A DNA stretch of 64,000 nucleotides, taken from positions 1-64,000 of the forward strand of contig JBCBFU010000010.1 in NCBI GenBank assembly GCA_038527375.1, written 5' to 3'. Below, piece after piece: positions 54,081-63,282 of the stretch. The stretch is from Shimia_B sp038527375 (GTDB lineage: Bacteria; Pseudomonadota; Alphaproteobacteria; Rhodobacterales; Rhodobacteraceae). The notes beneath the pieces were generated by a model. The model did no database searches, was not told the DNA's origin, and saw only the letters and a list, made by a program, of their open reading frames with translations. The first letter of the stretch is position 1, and each line of letters begins with the position of its first letter. A program made the translations under genes and the position numbers.

Positions 54081-54713
54081 TTACGACTGCGGCATCAGCA
54101 CGCCGTCGATGATGTGGATCACACCGTTCGACGAAAAGATGTCCGTGCCCACGATGCGAATGTCACCGCGCACAAAGTCGTCGTTCAGGTTCTCGTCCAC
54201 CGAATAGGCATAGAGGCTACCGCCCACCTTTTCGATCGCGAGATCCGATTTGTTCGACAGGGTGTCAGCCAGAATGATGTCCTCGCCCTCGACCAGCGTC
54301 AGGTCGGCTGCGCCTGCATCGGTATCCGACAGATTGTCGGCGCCCACGAACGCGGCGTTGATGTCATTGGCCTCGATGCGGACGGGCACAATATGTGCCT
54401 GCAGCAGATCGACCAGCATGTCGCGGTTTTCCGGCATCAACAGGTCTTCCACGGCACCTTCGGGCAGCGCGGCAAACGCGTCATCGGTCGGCGCAAAGAC
54501 GGTGAACGGGCCTTCACCCATCAGGTCATCGACCAGACCAGCGGCCTGTGCGGCGGTCACCAGCGTCTGGAAGCTCGACGTTGCCTGAGCGTTCTCTGCG
54601 ATGGTGGCCGTTTCGTCAAAGATGTCCTTGTTCAGGATGTCAGCGGAAGCGGTCGTCGCGGCGACTGCGGTCAGCATGGTGGCGCCAGCGAGTGCAAACT
54701 TGAGATTTGTCAT
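54081..54713 (-). CDS. Secreted fasciclin (FAS1) domain protein
   Basis: 210 residues. Signal peptide 1-24 (cleavage TASA/DILN). One FAS1 domain with H1 motif GPFTVFAPTDDAFAALPEG and the H2-like NGVIHIIDGVLMP. FAS1 proteins mediate surface or cell-cell adhesion. Start at 54713, six bases after AAGGAG; a second ATG two codons upstream sits too close to it. Monocistronic, with a strong terminator. Confidence 0.93.
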   Translation of the reverse strand: MTNLKFALAGATMLTAVAATTASADILNKDIFDETATIAENAQATSSFQTLVTAAQAAGLVDDLMGEGPFTVFAPTDDAFAALPEGAVEDLLMPENRDMLVDLLQAHIVPVRIEANDINAAFVGADNLSDTDAGAADLTLVEGEDIILADTLSNKSDLAIEKVGGSLYAYSVDENLNDDFVRGDIRIVGTDIFSSNGVIHIIDGVLMPQS

Positions 54714-54932
54714 AAGCATCTCCTTCGTCTCTCGCCCCGAAGTGTCGAGGCGTTCTGGGCAATCAACGGCAACCCCGGGGGGAGTTGTTCCAAGATTTAT
54801 TGTGAAAATGCGCATGCACGCCCTGAGGCGCACTGAAAACCATTTGTTAACAATATGTTACAGATAACCATCACGAAAATGAGAGACGGAATCCGACAAG
54901 ACCCCGGCTTCAGCCACAGCGTTTTTTTTGAT

Positions 54933-56996
54933 TTATGCCCGGCGACGGCGCCTGCGTCCGGTGCCCGTATCCTGCGACTGCTGGTTAAAGGCCACATCAG
55001 GCAGGGTCACGATGGAATTGAGGATCGGGAACGGATCGGCAGAGTTGGGCATCGCCGATGCGTTCACGAAATGCTCCTGAAAGCGCGGCTCGATCGCGGT
55101 CTCGATCTTGTGGATGTTGCGCACGGTCTCTTCGATCTCGGCACGCTTGTCGCGGTTCAGAAGCGCAATCCGCGCCCCCGTGCCCGCCGCATTGCCCGCG
55201 GAGGTCACCTTGTCCAAAGGCGCGTCCGGGATCATGCCCAGCACCATCGCGTGCTTGGTCGAGATATGCGCCCCAAAGGCGCCCGCCAACACGACCCGGT
55301 CGACGGTTTCCACGCCAAACTTGTCCATCAACAGCCGCGCGCCGGAATAGAGCGCGGCCTTGGCCATCTGGATCGCGCGGATATCGGGGTTTGTGACCGC
55401 GATGCGTGGGCCGCCCGTGGCGGAGCCATCATGGAGGAGATACGAGAACGTGCGCCCGTCGGACACGCAGCGCGCGGTGCCGGTTTGTTCCGGCCCGCCG
55501 ATCAGGCCGCCCGCATCGACGATGCCTGCCATGCGCATCTCCGCGATGACCTCGATAATGCCCGACCCGCAAATGCCGGTGATGCCGGTGGCGGCGGTTG
55601 CCTCGGCAAAGCCGTCCTCGTCCGACCACAGGTCGCAGCCGATGACGCGGAAGCGCGGTTCCTTGGTGACGGGATCAATCTCGACCCGTTCAATGGCGCC
55701 GGGCGCGGCCCGCTGTCCGCTGGTAATCTGCGCACCCTCAAAGGCTGGCCCCGTGGGGGAGGAGCAGGCGAGCACCTTTTCCTTGTTGCCCAGCAGGATT
55801 TCCGCGTTCGTGCCCACATCGACTACGAGGACGAGGTCGTCAGACTGATTGGGTTCCTCTGACAGCGCCACGGCGGCGGCGTCCGCCCCCACATGCCCCG
55901 CGATACACGGCAGAAGGTACAGCCGCGCTGACGGGTGGATTGCGAGATCAAGGTCGCGCGCCCGCAGGCGCAGCGCCTCGGACGTGGCCAGCGCAAAGGG
56001 CGCTTGCCCCAATTCGAACGGGTCGATCCCCAGCAAAAGGTGGTGCATGACAGGGTTGCAGACAAAAACGCAGTCGACGATCAGCTGCTTGTCGATCTCG
56101 GCCTCGGACGCGATTTGCGTCACCAGCGCGTTCATCCCTTCGCGCACGGCGGCCGTCATCTCCGCATCGCCGTTCTTGTTCATCATCGCATAGCTGACCC
56201 GGCTCATCAGGTCCTCGCCAAAGCGGATTTGCGGGTTCATGAGGCCGGACGAGGCCACGACCTCTCCCGTGGCGAGATCACACAGGTGCGCCGCGATGGT
56301 GGTCGAACCCAGGTCAACGGCCAGCCCGTAGACATGACCCTGATAAAAGCCCGGCCAGACATGCATGATGCGCGGCGGGTTCTCGTCATCGCCCAGATGC
56401 ACGGCGCAGGTGACGCGCCAGTCGCCCTTGCGCAGCGTCGGTTGCAGATCCTGCAGGATATGCAGGTCGGCGCGCACGCCCTCGAGCATCCATTGATCCT
56501 TGAGCGCCGCGGTCAGCCGCTCCAGATCGCCCGAGGGGTCGTGCATGTCGGGCTGCGCGACCTCGACGTAAAACAGCTTAGTCGACGGGTTCAGCGTGAT
56601 ATCGCGAACCTCCGCGCGCTTGCGCACGACCTGGCGGTGGACCTGACTTTCAGGCGGGACGTCGATGACGATGTCGCCTTGGATCGTGGCCTGACAGCCC
56701 AACCGCCGCCCGTCGATCATCCCGCGTTTGGATTTGTAGCGCTCCTCGACCGCGTTCCATTCACTCAGCGCGTCGGCGTCCACGGTCACGCCGTGTTTTG
56801 GAAACTCGCCATAGGACGGCTGCACCTGACATTTGGAGCAGATGCCGCGACCCCCGCAGACCGAATCCAGATCAACGCCAAGCTGGCGCGCAGCCGTGAG
56901 CACTGGCGTGCCCGCAGGGAAATGCCCCCGTTTCCCCGAGGGCGTGAAGACCACCAGAGGATCGTTTTGCGGCGCGTCTGGCGAATCGAGAGACAT
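54933..56996 (-). CDS. Corrinoid-activating ASKHA-domain ferredoxin protein (RamA/AcsV-like, DUF4445)
   Basis: 687 residues. N-terminal plant-type [2Fe-2S] ferredoxin domain (Cys47, Cys53, Cys56 in CGGRGICSKC; Cys101 in RRLGCQATI), linker, then an actin-like ASKHA ATPase fold (YGLAVDLGSTTIAAHLCDL about 224-242, LVVDVGTNAEILLGN, TGICGSGIIEVIAEM, VVLAGAFGAHIS). Such proteins reduce inactive Co(II) corrinoids of methyltransferase systems at the expense of ATP. The C-terminus ends in an unusual run of six Arg. Probable partner of MttB-type methyltransferases (one at 21037-22593). Confidence 0.9.
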   Translation of the reverse strand: MSLDSPDAPQNDPLVVFTPSGKRGHFPAGTPVLTAARQLGVDLDSVCGGRGICSKCQVQPSYGEFPKHGVTVDADALSEWNAVEERYKSKRGMIDGRRLGCQATIQGDIVIDVPPESQVHRQVVRKRAEVRDITLNPSTKLFYVEVAQPDMHDPSGDLERLTAALKDQWMLEGVRADLHILQDLQPTLRKGDWRVTCAVHLGDDENPPRIMHVWPGFYQGHVYGLAVDLGSTTIAAHLCDLATGEVVASSGLMNPQIRFGEDLMSRVSYAMMNKNGDAEMTAAVREGMNALVTQIASEAEIDKQLIVDCVFVCNPVMHHLLLGIDPFELGQAPFALATSEALRLRARDLDLAIHPSARLYLLPCIAGHVGADAAAVALSEEPNQSDDLVLVVDVGTNAEILLGNKEKVLACSSPTGPAFEGAQITSGQRAAPGAIERVEIDPVTKEPRFRVIGCDLWSDEDGFAEATAATGITGICGSGIIEVIAEMRMAGIVDAGGLIGGPEQTGTARCVSDGRTFSYLLHDGSATGGPRIAVTNPDIRAIQMAKAALYSGARLLMDKFGVETVDRVVLAGAFGAHISTKHAMVLGMIPDAPLDKVTSAGNAAGTGARIALLNRDKRAEIEETVRNIHKIETAIEPRFQEHFVNASAMPNSADPFPILNSIVTLPDVAFNQQSQDTGTGRRRRRRA

Positions 56997-57206
56997 GGGA
57001 TACCTGCCTAGCCTAAGTCAGTGACCGGCAGGTTAGCGCCCCGCCGGGCGCAGACCATTGCAAAGCCGTCATAATGATGTTCGCAAACGGCACATACGCG
57101 ACATGATGTGTGCCCTTGATGTACCTTGGGTGCCTTTGGGGGTTGGCGCTGGGGTCCACCCATGCGAAGGGGACGTGCCAAGTGATCACTCCCGAGGAGA
57201 TGTGCG

Positions 57207-58655
57207 ATGGAGATTCGCGAGGCGCTTACCTTTGACGATGTTTTGCTGGTTCCCGGGGCATCCGATGTGCTGCCATCGACGGCTGACACGCGGACCCGCG
57301 TGACCCGGTCCATCGCGCTCAACATCCCACTATTGAGTTCGGCCATGGACACCGTGACCGAGGCGCGCATGGCCATCGCCATGGCGCAGGCTGGTGGCAT
57401 GGGCGTGATCCACCGCAATCTTTCCATTGAAGAGCAGGCCAAGGAGGTGCGGCGCGTCAAACGCTTTGTATCGGGCATCGTCTACAACCCGATCACGCTG
57501 CGCGCCGATCAGACGCTCGCGGATGCCAAGGCCCTGCAAGAACGCTACCGCGTGACGGGCTTCCCGGTCGTGGATGGGGACGGGCGGGTCGTCGGCATTG
57601 TCACCAACCGCGACATGCGCTTTGCCACCGATGATGCGACGCCGGTGTCCGTCATGATGACCTCGGACAACCTCGCCATGATGGCCGAGCCCGCCGATCT
57701 GGATGACGCCCGCAGCCTGATGAAGGCGCGGCGCATCGAAAAGCTGCTCGTCACCGATGGCGCGGGGAAACTGACGGGCCTGTTGACGCTGAAAGACAGC
57801 GAGCAGGCCGTGTTGAACCCTGACGCCTGCAAGGACCAACTGGGCCGTCTGCGTGTTGCCGCGGCCAGCACCGTGGGCGACGCGGGCTTTGAACGGGCCG
57901 AGCAATTGGTGGATGCCGGTGTGGACATGGTTGTGATCGACACCGCCCACGGACATTCCGCTGGCGTGGCCGAAGCGGTCAAGCGTGCCAAGGCGTTATC
58001 GAACGAAGTTCAAGTTGTTGCCGGCAATGTCGCGACGGGCGAGGCGACCCGCGCGCTGATTGACGCGGGCGCGGATGCCATCAAGGTCGGGATCGGTCCG
58101 GGCTCCATCTGCACCACCCGCATGGTCGCGGGCGTGGGTGTCCCACAGCTCACCGCGATTATGGACTGCGCCGCCGCCGCGGGCGACGTGCCGGTCATCG
58201 CCGATGGCGGCATCAAGTTCTCGGGCGATTTCGCCAAGGCGATTGCTGCGGGCGCGTCCTGTGCGATGGTCGGATCGATGATCGCGGGCACTGATGAAAG
58301 CCCGGGGGAAGTCATTTTGTATCAAGGCCGTAGCTTCAAAAGCTATCGTGGCATGGGCAGCCTGGGCGCCATGGCGCGCGGTTCTGCGGATCGCTATTTC
58401 CAGAAGGACGCGGCGAGCGACAAGCTCGTGCCCGAAGGCATCGAAGGTCAGGTTCCCTACAAGGGGTCTGCAGGGGCGGTCATCCACCAACTCGTCGGCG
58501 GTTTGCGCGCCGCGATGGGGTACACCGGCTGCGCGACAGTGGATGAGATGCGCCAGAACTGCCAATTCGTGAAGATCACCGGTGCGGGCCTGAAGGAAAG
58601 CCATGTGCACGATGTTCAGATCACCCGCGAAAGCCCGAATTATCGCATCATGTAA
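57207..58655 (+). CDS. guaB: IMP dehydrogenase
   Basis: 482 residues, oxidises IMP to XMP in GMP synthesis. Barrel opening LTFDDVLLVPGASDVLP, two CBS domains (about 95-205), catalytic Cys302 in GPGSICTTRMV, IADGGIKFSGDFAKA, GMGSLGAM. Eighteen bases before rsmB. Confidence 0.98.
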   Translation: MEIREALTFDDVLLVPGASDVLPSTADTRTRVTRSIALNIPLLSSAMDTVTEARMAIAMAQAGGMGVIHRNLSIEEQAKEVRRVKRFVSGIVYNPITLRADQTLADAKALQERYRVTGFPVVDGDGRVVGIVTNRDMRFATDDATPVSVMMTSDNLAMMAEPADLDDARSLMKARRIEKLLVTDGAGKLTGLLTLKDSEQAVLNPDACKDQLGRLRVAAASTVGDAGFERAEQLVDAGVDMVVIDTAHGHSAGVAEAVKRAKALSNEVQVVAGNVATGEATRALIDAGADAIKVGIGPGSICTTRMVAGVGVPQLTAIMDCAAAAGDVPVIADGGIKFSGDFAKAIAAGASCAMVGSMIAGTDESPGEVILYQGRSFKSYRGMGSLGAMARGSADRYFQKDAASDKLVPEGIEGQVPYKGSAGAVIHQLVGGLRAAMGYTGCATVDEMRQNCQFVKITGAGLKESHVHDVQITRESPNYRIM

Positions 58656-58673
58656 ACGGGTTGGGAGGCGACA

Positions 58674-59864
58674 TTGACGCCCGAAGCGCACCATGCCGCC
58701 GCGATCGAAATCCTCGATACCATCCTGTCTGGGGTGGCGGCTGAGCAGGCCCTGACCCGCTGGGCGCGCGGCAATCGGTTTGCGGGGTCCAAGGACCGCG
58801 CCGCCATCCGCGATATCGTCTTTCAGGGCGAACGCCGCCGTGCCTCTGCCGCCGCGATGGGGTCCGCAGAGCCCGGCACGATCACCGGTCGCGCCATCGT
58901 CATCGGCCTGTTGCGACAGGCAGGCCAAGACCCCGATGCCGTCTTTGGCGCTGGCGGCTATGCCCCGTCGGCCCGCCCGCCGGGCGAACAGGGCGCCGAT
59001 TGGGCCGATCTGCCGCCGGAGGTTCAGGCCGACCTGCAACCCTGGATGTTCGACCGACTGGCGCGCGACCACCCTGACCAGGCGGGCGTGATCGGTGCGG
59101 CCTTGCGGGATCGCGCGCCCGTCTTCATCCGAGCCAACCTTGCCCGCACCACGCGGGCGGCGCTGGCCGAGGCATTGGGGTCCGAGTTCGGCGTTGTCCC
59201 GCATCCCCACTGCGCAACCGCGCTCGAGATCACGGTCAATGCCCGCCGCCTGACGCAACATGCGGCTTGGCGCGACGGCCTGTTTGAGCTGCAGGACGCA
59301 GCCTCGCAAATGGCGGTTGCGTCCATAAGCGACGTGGTGGGGGGCGACGCGGTGGCGGGCGATTTGGCGGGTATGCGGGTGCTCGATTATTGCGCGGGCG
59401 GCGGGGGCAAGGCGCTCGCGCTTGCGGCGCAGGGTGCGCAGGTCACCGCTCATGACGCCGATCCCGCGCGCATGGCCGACATCGCGCCCCGGGCTGCACG
59501 CGCCAAGGCACAGATCAAAACCGTGACTGCGCCCAAGGGTACGTTTGACCTCGTGGTCGTCGATGCCCCCTGTTCGGGGTCGGGGACATGGCGGCGCGCG
59601 CCGGGACCGAAATGGACGCTCACCGCTGCGGACCTATTGGATTACCAAGCCCTGCAGCGCGACATCCTGGAGGCCGCGTGGACGCATGTGCGGCCCGGCG
59701 GGACGCTCGCTTACATGACATGTTCTGTCTTCGCGCAGGAGAACGGGGATCAGCGGACGTGGTGCGCGTCTGCCTTGCCGGGGGCCCAGCCTGGGGAGGG
59801 CACGCAACGCCTGCCAGATGCCCTCGGCGACGGGTTTTATCACGTCGCTATCCATAGGGGGTAG
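58674..59864 (+). CDS. rsmB: 16S rRNA m5C methyltransferase, RsmB/NOL1/NOP2/Sun family
   Basis: 396 residues from a TTG start five bases after GGGAGG. SAM-binding VLDYCAGGGGKALALAAQGAQV; catalytic cysteines Cys300 in DAPCSGSGTWRRAP and Cys350 in MTCSVF. N-terminal RNA-binding region. Co-transcribed with guaB, a pairing common in Rhodobacterales. Confidence 0.92.
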   Translation: MTPEAHHAAAIEILDTILSGVAAEQALTRWARGNRFAGSKDRAAIRDIVFQGERRRASAAAMGSAEPGTITGRAIVIGLLRQAGQDPDAVFGAGGYAPSARPPGEQGADWADLPPEVQADLQPWMFDRLARDHPDQAGVIGAALRDRAPVFIRANLARTTRAALAEALGSEFGVVPHPHCATALEITVNARRLTQHAAWRDGLFELQDAASQMAVASISDVVGGDAVAGDLAGMRVLDYCAGGGGKALALAAQGAQVTAHDADPARMADIAPRAARAKAQIKTVTAPKGTFDLVVVDAPCSGSGTWRRAPGPKWTLTAADLLDYQALQRDILEAAWTHVRPGGTLAYMTCSVFAQENGDQRTWCASALPGAQPGEGTQRLPDALGDGFYHVAIHRG

Positions 59865-59972
59865 TGCGCCCCCAGGGGCACAACCCTTGGTTGCGTGTCG
59901 CATTTGCCTTAAGCTGCCCTTAAAGGTTTTGCCCGACATGTCGTGGGCAACGAATCTTGTCAGGGTCCCGAC

Positions 59973-62315
59973 GTGCCGACACCGCTCAAATCCCGGAACG
60001 CACTGTTCCGCCTTACCCGCAAACTGTCCCCGAAGGCGCCGTTGATGTGTGCGTTGGGGGCGGCGGCTGCGGCGGCCTCCTTCTTTGCCCCTGATCAACT
60101 GACTGCGCTGGGTCTTTTGGTCTTTGGCGGTGTGACGTTAGGGCTGGGTGGGGCCATGATGGTGCTGCGCGCGTGGTATGATTGGCGCGCGCGGGCGCAG
60201 ATCCGGACCGTGGCGCAATTTGTCGAACACGACGCCTCGCCGTCCTTTGTCACCGACGACATCGGCCAGCTGTTGATGCAGAACCGCGCGGCGCAGGACC
60301 GCTTGGCGCATCGTAATGCATTGACCTTGGCAGAATGTCTTGAGGACCTCTTCGCCAATCCCGGCCCGATCCTGCACCGCCTGCAGAACAAGGCGCTGGC
60401 GCTCGGGGCCGCGCGCGATGACATCGTCACCCGACGCGGCCATGTACGGCTTGCCGTCCATGCCCAGTCGCGCAACAGCTTTCTCTGGCGACTTGAAGAT
60501 ATTGCCGATCGCGGCACGGCGACAAGCGGGGTGCAGGCGCTGTCTCTGCCGATGTTGACAGCGTCAAGCTCGGGGGCGGTCCTCTTCATGAACGATGCCG
60601 CCCGCCGCCTTGTTGGCAGCCGGGCCAAATCGCTCGACCGTGTGTTTCGGCATCTGCCCGTGCGCAGCGGGCAGATGAACGAAATCACGACCGATGACGG
60701 TGTGCTGGCCTGCCTCGTGGCCGAGGTCGAGGGCACTGCCGGCCGGCGGGAGATTTTCCTGTTGCCCGGGACGGTGCCCGACACCGATATCAGTCGCGAT
60801 GGATGGAGTTTCTTTGACGAGCTTCCGGTCGCGATCCTCAAGATTGCTCCGTCTGGCAAGTTGCTCGCGGCCAACCGTCCGGCGCGCACGCTGCTGCAAC
60901 GACCTGTGAAGGTGGGGCAGCCCCTGGGCGATCTGCTGGAAAGCCTCGGGCGGTCCGTGTCGGATTGGATCGGCGACGCGGCAGAAGGCAAGGGCCTGCA
61001 ACATCCCGAATTCCTCAAGGTTGCGGGACTGGAGGAAGACAGTTTTGTTCAAGTCACGTTGAACCGGGTCAAGGAAAACGACGAGATTGTCCTTGTCGCC
61101 GTGCTGATCGACGCGACCGAGCTCAAATCGCTCGAAAAGCAGTTCGTCCACAGTCAAAAGATGCAGGCCATCGGCCAGTTGGCAGGCGGTGTGGCCCATG
61201 ATTTCAATAACTTGCTGACGGCGATTTCGGGGCATTGCGATCTGCTTCTGTTGCGCCACGACAGCACCGATACCGACTATGCCGATCTTGTGCAGATCAA
61301 CCAGAACGCCAATCGCGCGGCCAGCCTTGTGGGCCAATTGCTCGCCTTCTCGCGCAAACAGGACCTGCGCCCTGAAACGGTCGAACTGGACGACACCCTG
61401 TCGGAGATGGGGCATCTGCTGAACCGGCTGGTGGGCGAAAAGGTGACCCTGTCCCAGACCCACGCACCCGACCTCGCGCCGATCCGTGCGGACAAACGGC
61501 AACTGGAACAGGTGTTGATGAACCTCGTCGTCAACGCCAAGGACGCCATGTCTGAGGGCGGTGAGATCCAGATCGCCACCACGATGCAACGTCTGGTGGA
61601 GCCCATGCAGCGTGACCGCGCCACTGTGCCGGCGGGGGAATACGTCATCGTCACCGTCAAGGACGAAGGCAGCGGCATCCCAAAGGACAAGCTGACCAAG
61701 ATTTTCGAACCCTTCTTCACCACCAAGAAAGTGGGCGAGGGGACGGGGCTGGGCCTGTCTACCGCGTATGGTATCGTCAAGCAGACGGGCGGGTTCATCT
61801 TTGCTGACAGCGCCGTGGGGATCGGGACAACCTTTACCCTGTTGTTCCCGGTGGCGGCAGGCGTCGACGCCTCCACCCCGAAATCCAGCCAGACCAGCAA
61901 AGCGGCCCTTGCCGACCTGCCGCAGGATGGTCCCATCGGCGATCGCACGGGCGACGGTGTTGTCTTATTGGTCGAGGATGAAGCGCCGGTGCGCGCTTTC
62001 GCCTCCCGCGCGCTCCGGTTGCGGGGCTTTACCGTGCTGGAGGCTGATAGCGCTGAAGCCGCGCTCGCCACGCTCGCGGAAACCGACCTGAAGGTTGATA
62101 TCTTTGTCACCGACGTCGTGATGCCGGGCCAAGACGGACCAAGCTGGGTGACAGAGGCGCTCAAGGACCGACCCGATACCAAGGTGGTCTTCGTGTCGGG
62201 CTATGCCAAGGAAACCTTCTCGGACCGGCAAGCCAAGATCCCAAACTCGATCTTCCTGCCCAAACCGTTTTCGCTCAACGAGCTGACCACGGTGGTGCAA
62301 GACGCCTTGCATTAG
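59973..62315 (+). CDS. cckA: Hybrid sensor histidine kinase CckA
   Basis: 780 residues. Two N-terminal transmembrane segments (LMCALGAAAAAASFFA; TALGLLVFGGVTLGLGGAMMVL), two PAS-like domains, then the HisKA domain with His409 in GGVAHDFNNLL, an HATPase domain (NLVVNAKDAM, GSGIPKDKL, GEGTGLGLSTAYGIVKQTGG) and a C-terminal receiver with Asp714 in VTDVVMPGQDG. Phosphorelay to CtrA via ChpT; in roseobacters it controls motility and gene-transfer agents. GTG at 59973 preferred (AGGG before it) over a GTG ten codons upstream. Confidence 0.95.
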   Translation: MPTPLKSRNALFRLTRKLSPKAPLMCALGAAAAAASFFAPDQLTALGLLVFGGVTLGLGGAMMVLRAWYDWRARAQIRTVAQFVEHDASPSFVTDDIGQLLMQNRAAQDRLAHRNALTLAECLEDLFANPGPILHRLQNKALALGAARDDIVTRRGHVRLAVHAQSRNSFLWRLEDIADRGTATSGVQALSLPMLTASSSGAVLFMNDAARRLVGSRAKSLDRVFRHLPVRSGQMNEITTDDGVLACLVAEVEGTAGRREIFLLPGTVPDTDISRDGWSFFDELPVAILKIAPSGKLLAANRPARTLLQRPVKVGQPLGDLLESLGRSVSDWIGDAAEGKGLQHPEFLKVAGLEEDSFVQVTLNRVKENDEIVLVAVLIDATELKSLEKQFVHSQKMQAIGQLAGGVAHDFNNLLTAISGHCDLLLLRHDSTDTDYADLVQINQNANRAASLVGQLLAFSRKQDLRPETVELDDTLSEMGHLLNRLVGEKVTLSQTHAPDLAPIRADKRQLEQVLMNLVVNAKDAMSEGGEIQIATTMQRLVEPMQRDRATVPAGEYVIVTVKDEGSGIPKDKLTKIFEPFFTTKKVGEGTGLGLSTAYGIVKQTGGFIFADSAVGIGTTFTLLFPVAAGVDASTPKSSQTSKAALADLPQDGPIGDRTGDGVVLLVEDEAPVRAFASRALRLRGFTVLEADSAEAALATLAETDLKVDIFVTDVVMPGQDGPSWVTEALKDRPDTKVVFVSGYAKETFSDRQAKIPNSIFLPKPFSLNELTTVVQDALH

Positions 62316-62429
62316 CGGTGCGTCGCCATTGGCCCTGCTTACGTGGCGCTGCCGCCTGCGCAGCCGACACTGCGTCGCCCGGTGCCGGTCATCCGGGCGT
62401 TAAACACGGCCCGACGGCAACCAGGCATT

Positions 62430-63035
62430 TTAGCCATCGGCGATATGCGCACTTTCCCACAAGGCAAACTCTTCCGGGCATTTGCGGCGCAGCTTGGCCT
62501 CTTTGTCATCCGACAGCGCAAAGTTGCGCGCGGGCGAGACGTTCTTGCGATCCAGCGACACGTCCACATCCAGCCGTTCGGACAGAAAGGCGCGCGCCTT
62601 GTCCATCTGTTCGTATTGGAACAGGTGCGTCATGGCGCAATCGCCATTGGGGCGGGTCAGAAATTTGTACTGCGATCCGACATCCGCGAATTTCGGGCGC
62701 TGGCCCTTGGCATAGCCATCGACAAAATCGTCAAAGCTGACGTCTTTCGTCGAATTGGGTGTCCCATCCAGATCCGCGCGCGCGCGATACTTGTACCAAC
62801 TGCCCAGCCACGAGATCGGCTCGCGGATGACGGCCATCTTGTCGAACTCCTCGGCGCCCACGACCTCGAACAGGGGGCGCAGGAACCGGTTATAGCGGTA
62901 GAAGGGCACGTGTTTGAGAATCGGTGGATTGCGGATCACGATGTCGGCCCGCGGCGCGAGAGCCGCCTCGAGCGCCGACGTGCCCGTTTTGGGCACCGCG
63001 AAGAAGACCAGCTTTTCCTTCCAGAAAACAAGCAT
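62430..63035 (-). CDS. Sulfotransferase family protein
   Basis: 201 residues from the ATG at 63035. PAPS 5'-phosphosulfate loop VPKTGTSALEAAL (14-26) and the 3'-phosphate site region VIREPISWLGSWYKYR. Small cytosolic sulfotransferase-like enzyme; the acceptor is unknown. It sits between cckA and recA on the opposite strand. An in-frame extension 17 codons upstream is possible but the SD at 63035 fits better. Confidence 0.85.
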   Translation of the reverse strand: MLVFWKEKLVFFAVPKTGTSALEAALAPRADIVIRNPPILKHVPFYRYNRFLRPLFEVVGAEEFDKMAVIREPISWLGSWYKYRARADLDGTPNSTKDVSFDDFVDGYAKGQRPKFADVGSQYKFLTRPNGDCAMTHLFQYEQMDKARAFLSERLDVDVSLDRKNVSPARNFALSDDKEAKLRRKCPEEFALWESAHIADG

Positions 63036-63151
63036 TTGAGACGTCCTCTTTCCCAAAACTAACACCAGATACGCACGCAAATTCAAGAACTTCGCGCTTG
63101 GTAAGACCTCTTTAACCCCTTTTGGAAAAAGGTGAAGTGCGAAGAATTTTA

Positions 63152-63180
63152 TTGAAATGTTCTACTTTTGATCTCATAAC
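63152..63180 (+). promoter_or_regulatory. recA promoter
   Basis: TTGAAA (63152-63157), 17-base spacer, CATAAC (63175-63180). The expected start of transcription falls on the LexA box. Confidence 0.6.
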
Positions 63181-63185
63181 GATGA

Positions 63186-63200
63186 GAACAAGAGGCGAAC
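63186..63200. promoter_or_regulatory. LexA/SOS box of recA
   Basis: GAAC-N7-GAAC (63186-63189 and 63197-63200), i.e. GTTC-N7-GTTC on the other strand, the direct-repeat LexA site of alphaproteobacteria. It lies just after the -10 element and 83 bases before the recA ATG. Confidence 0.85.
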
Positions 63201-63282
63201 ACAGCAGAACGCAGACCGGGCATTTGCCCCCAGAAACCGGCAGGACAATCCCCGGGACGCGTGACATAAGGAGCCAATAGGC

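Noticed and set aside
54845..54862. TGT-N12-ACA (PpsR/CrtJ-like) site upstream of the fasciclin gene
   Set aside because: Matches the spacing of the photosynthesis regulator site, but the stretch is AT-rich, a six-base pattern is common by chance, and no photosynthesis genes are in the window.
57996..59453. 485-codon open frame antisense to guaB and rsmB
   Set aside because: Crosses the boundary of two well-identified genes and shows no motif.
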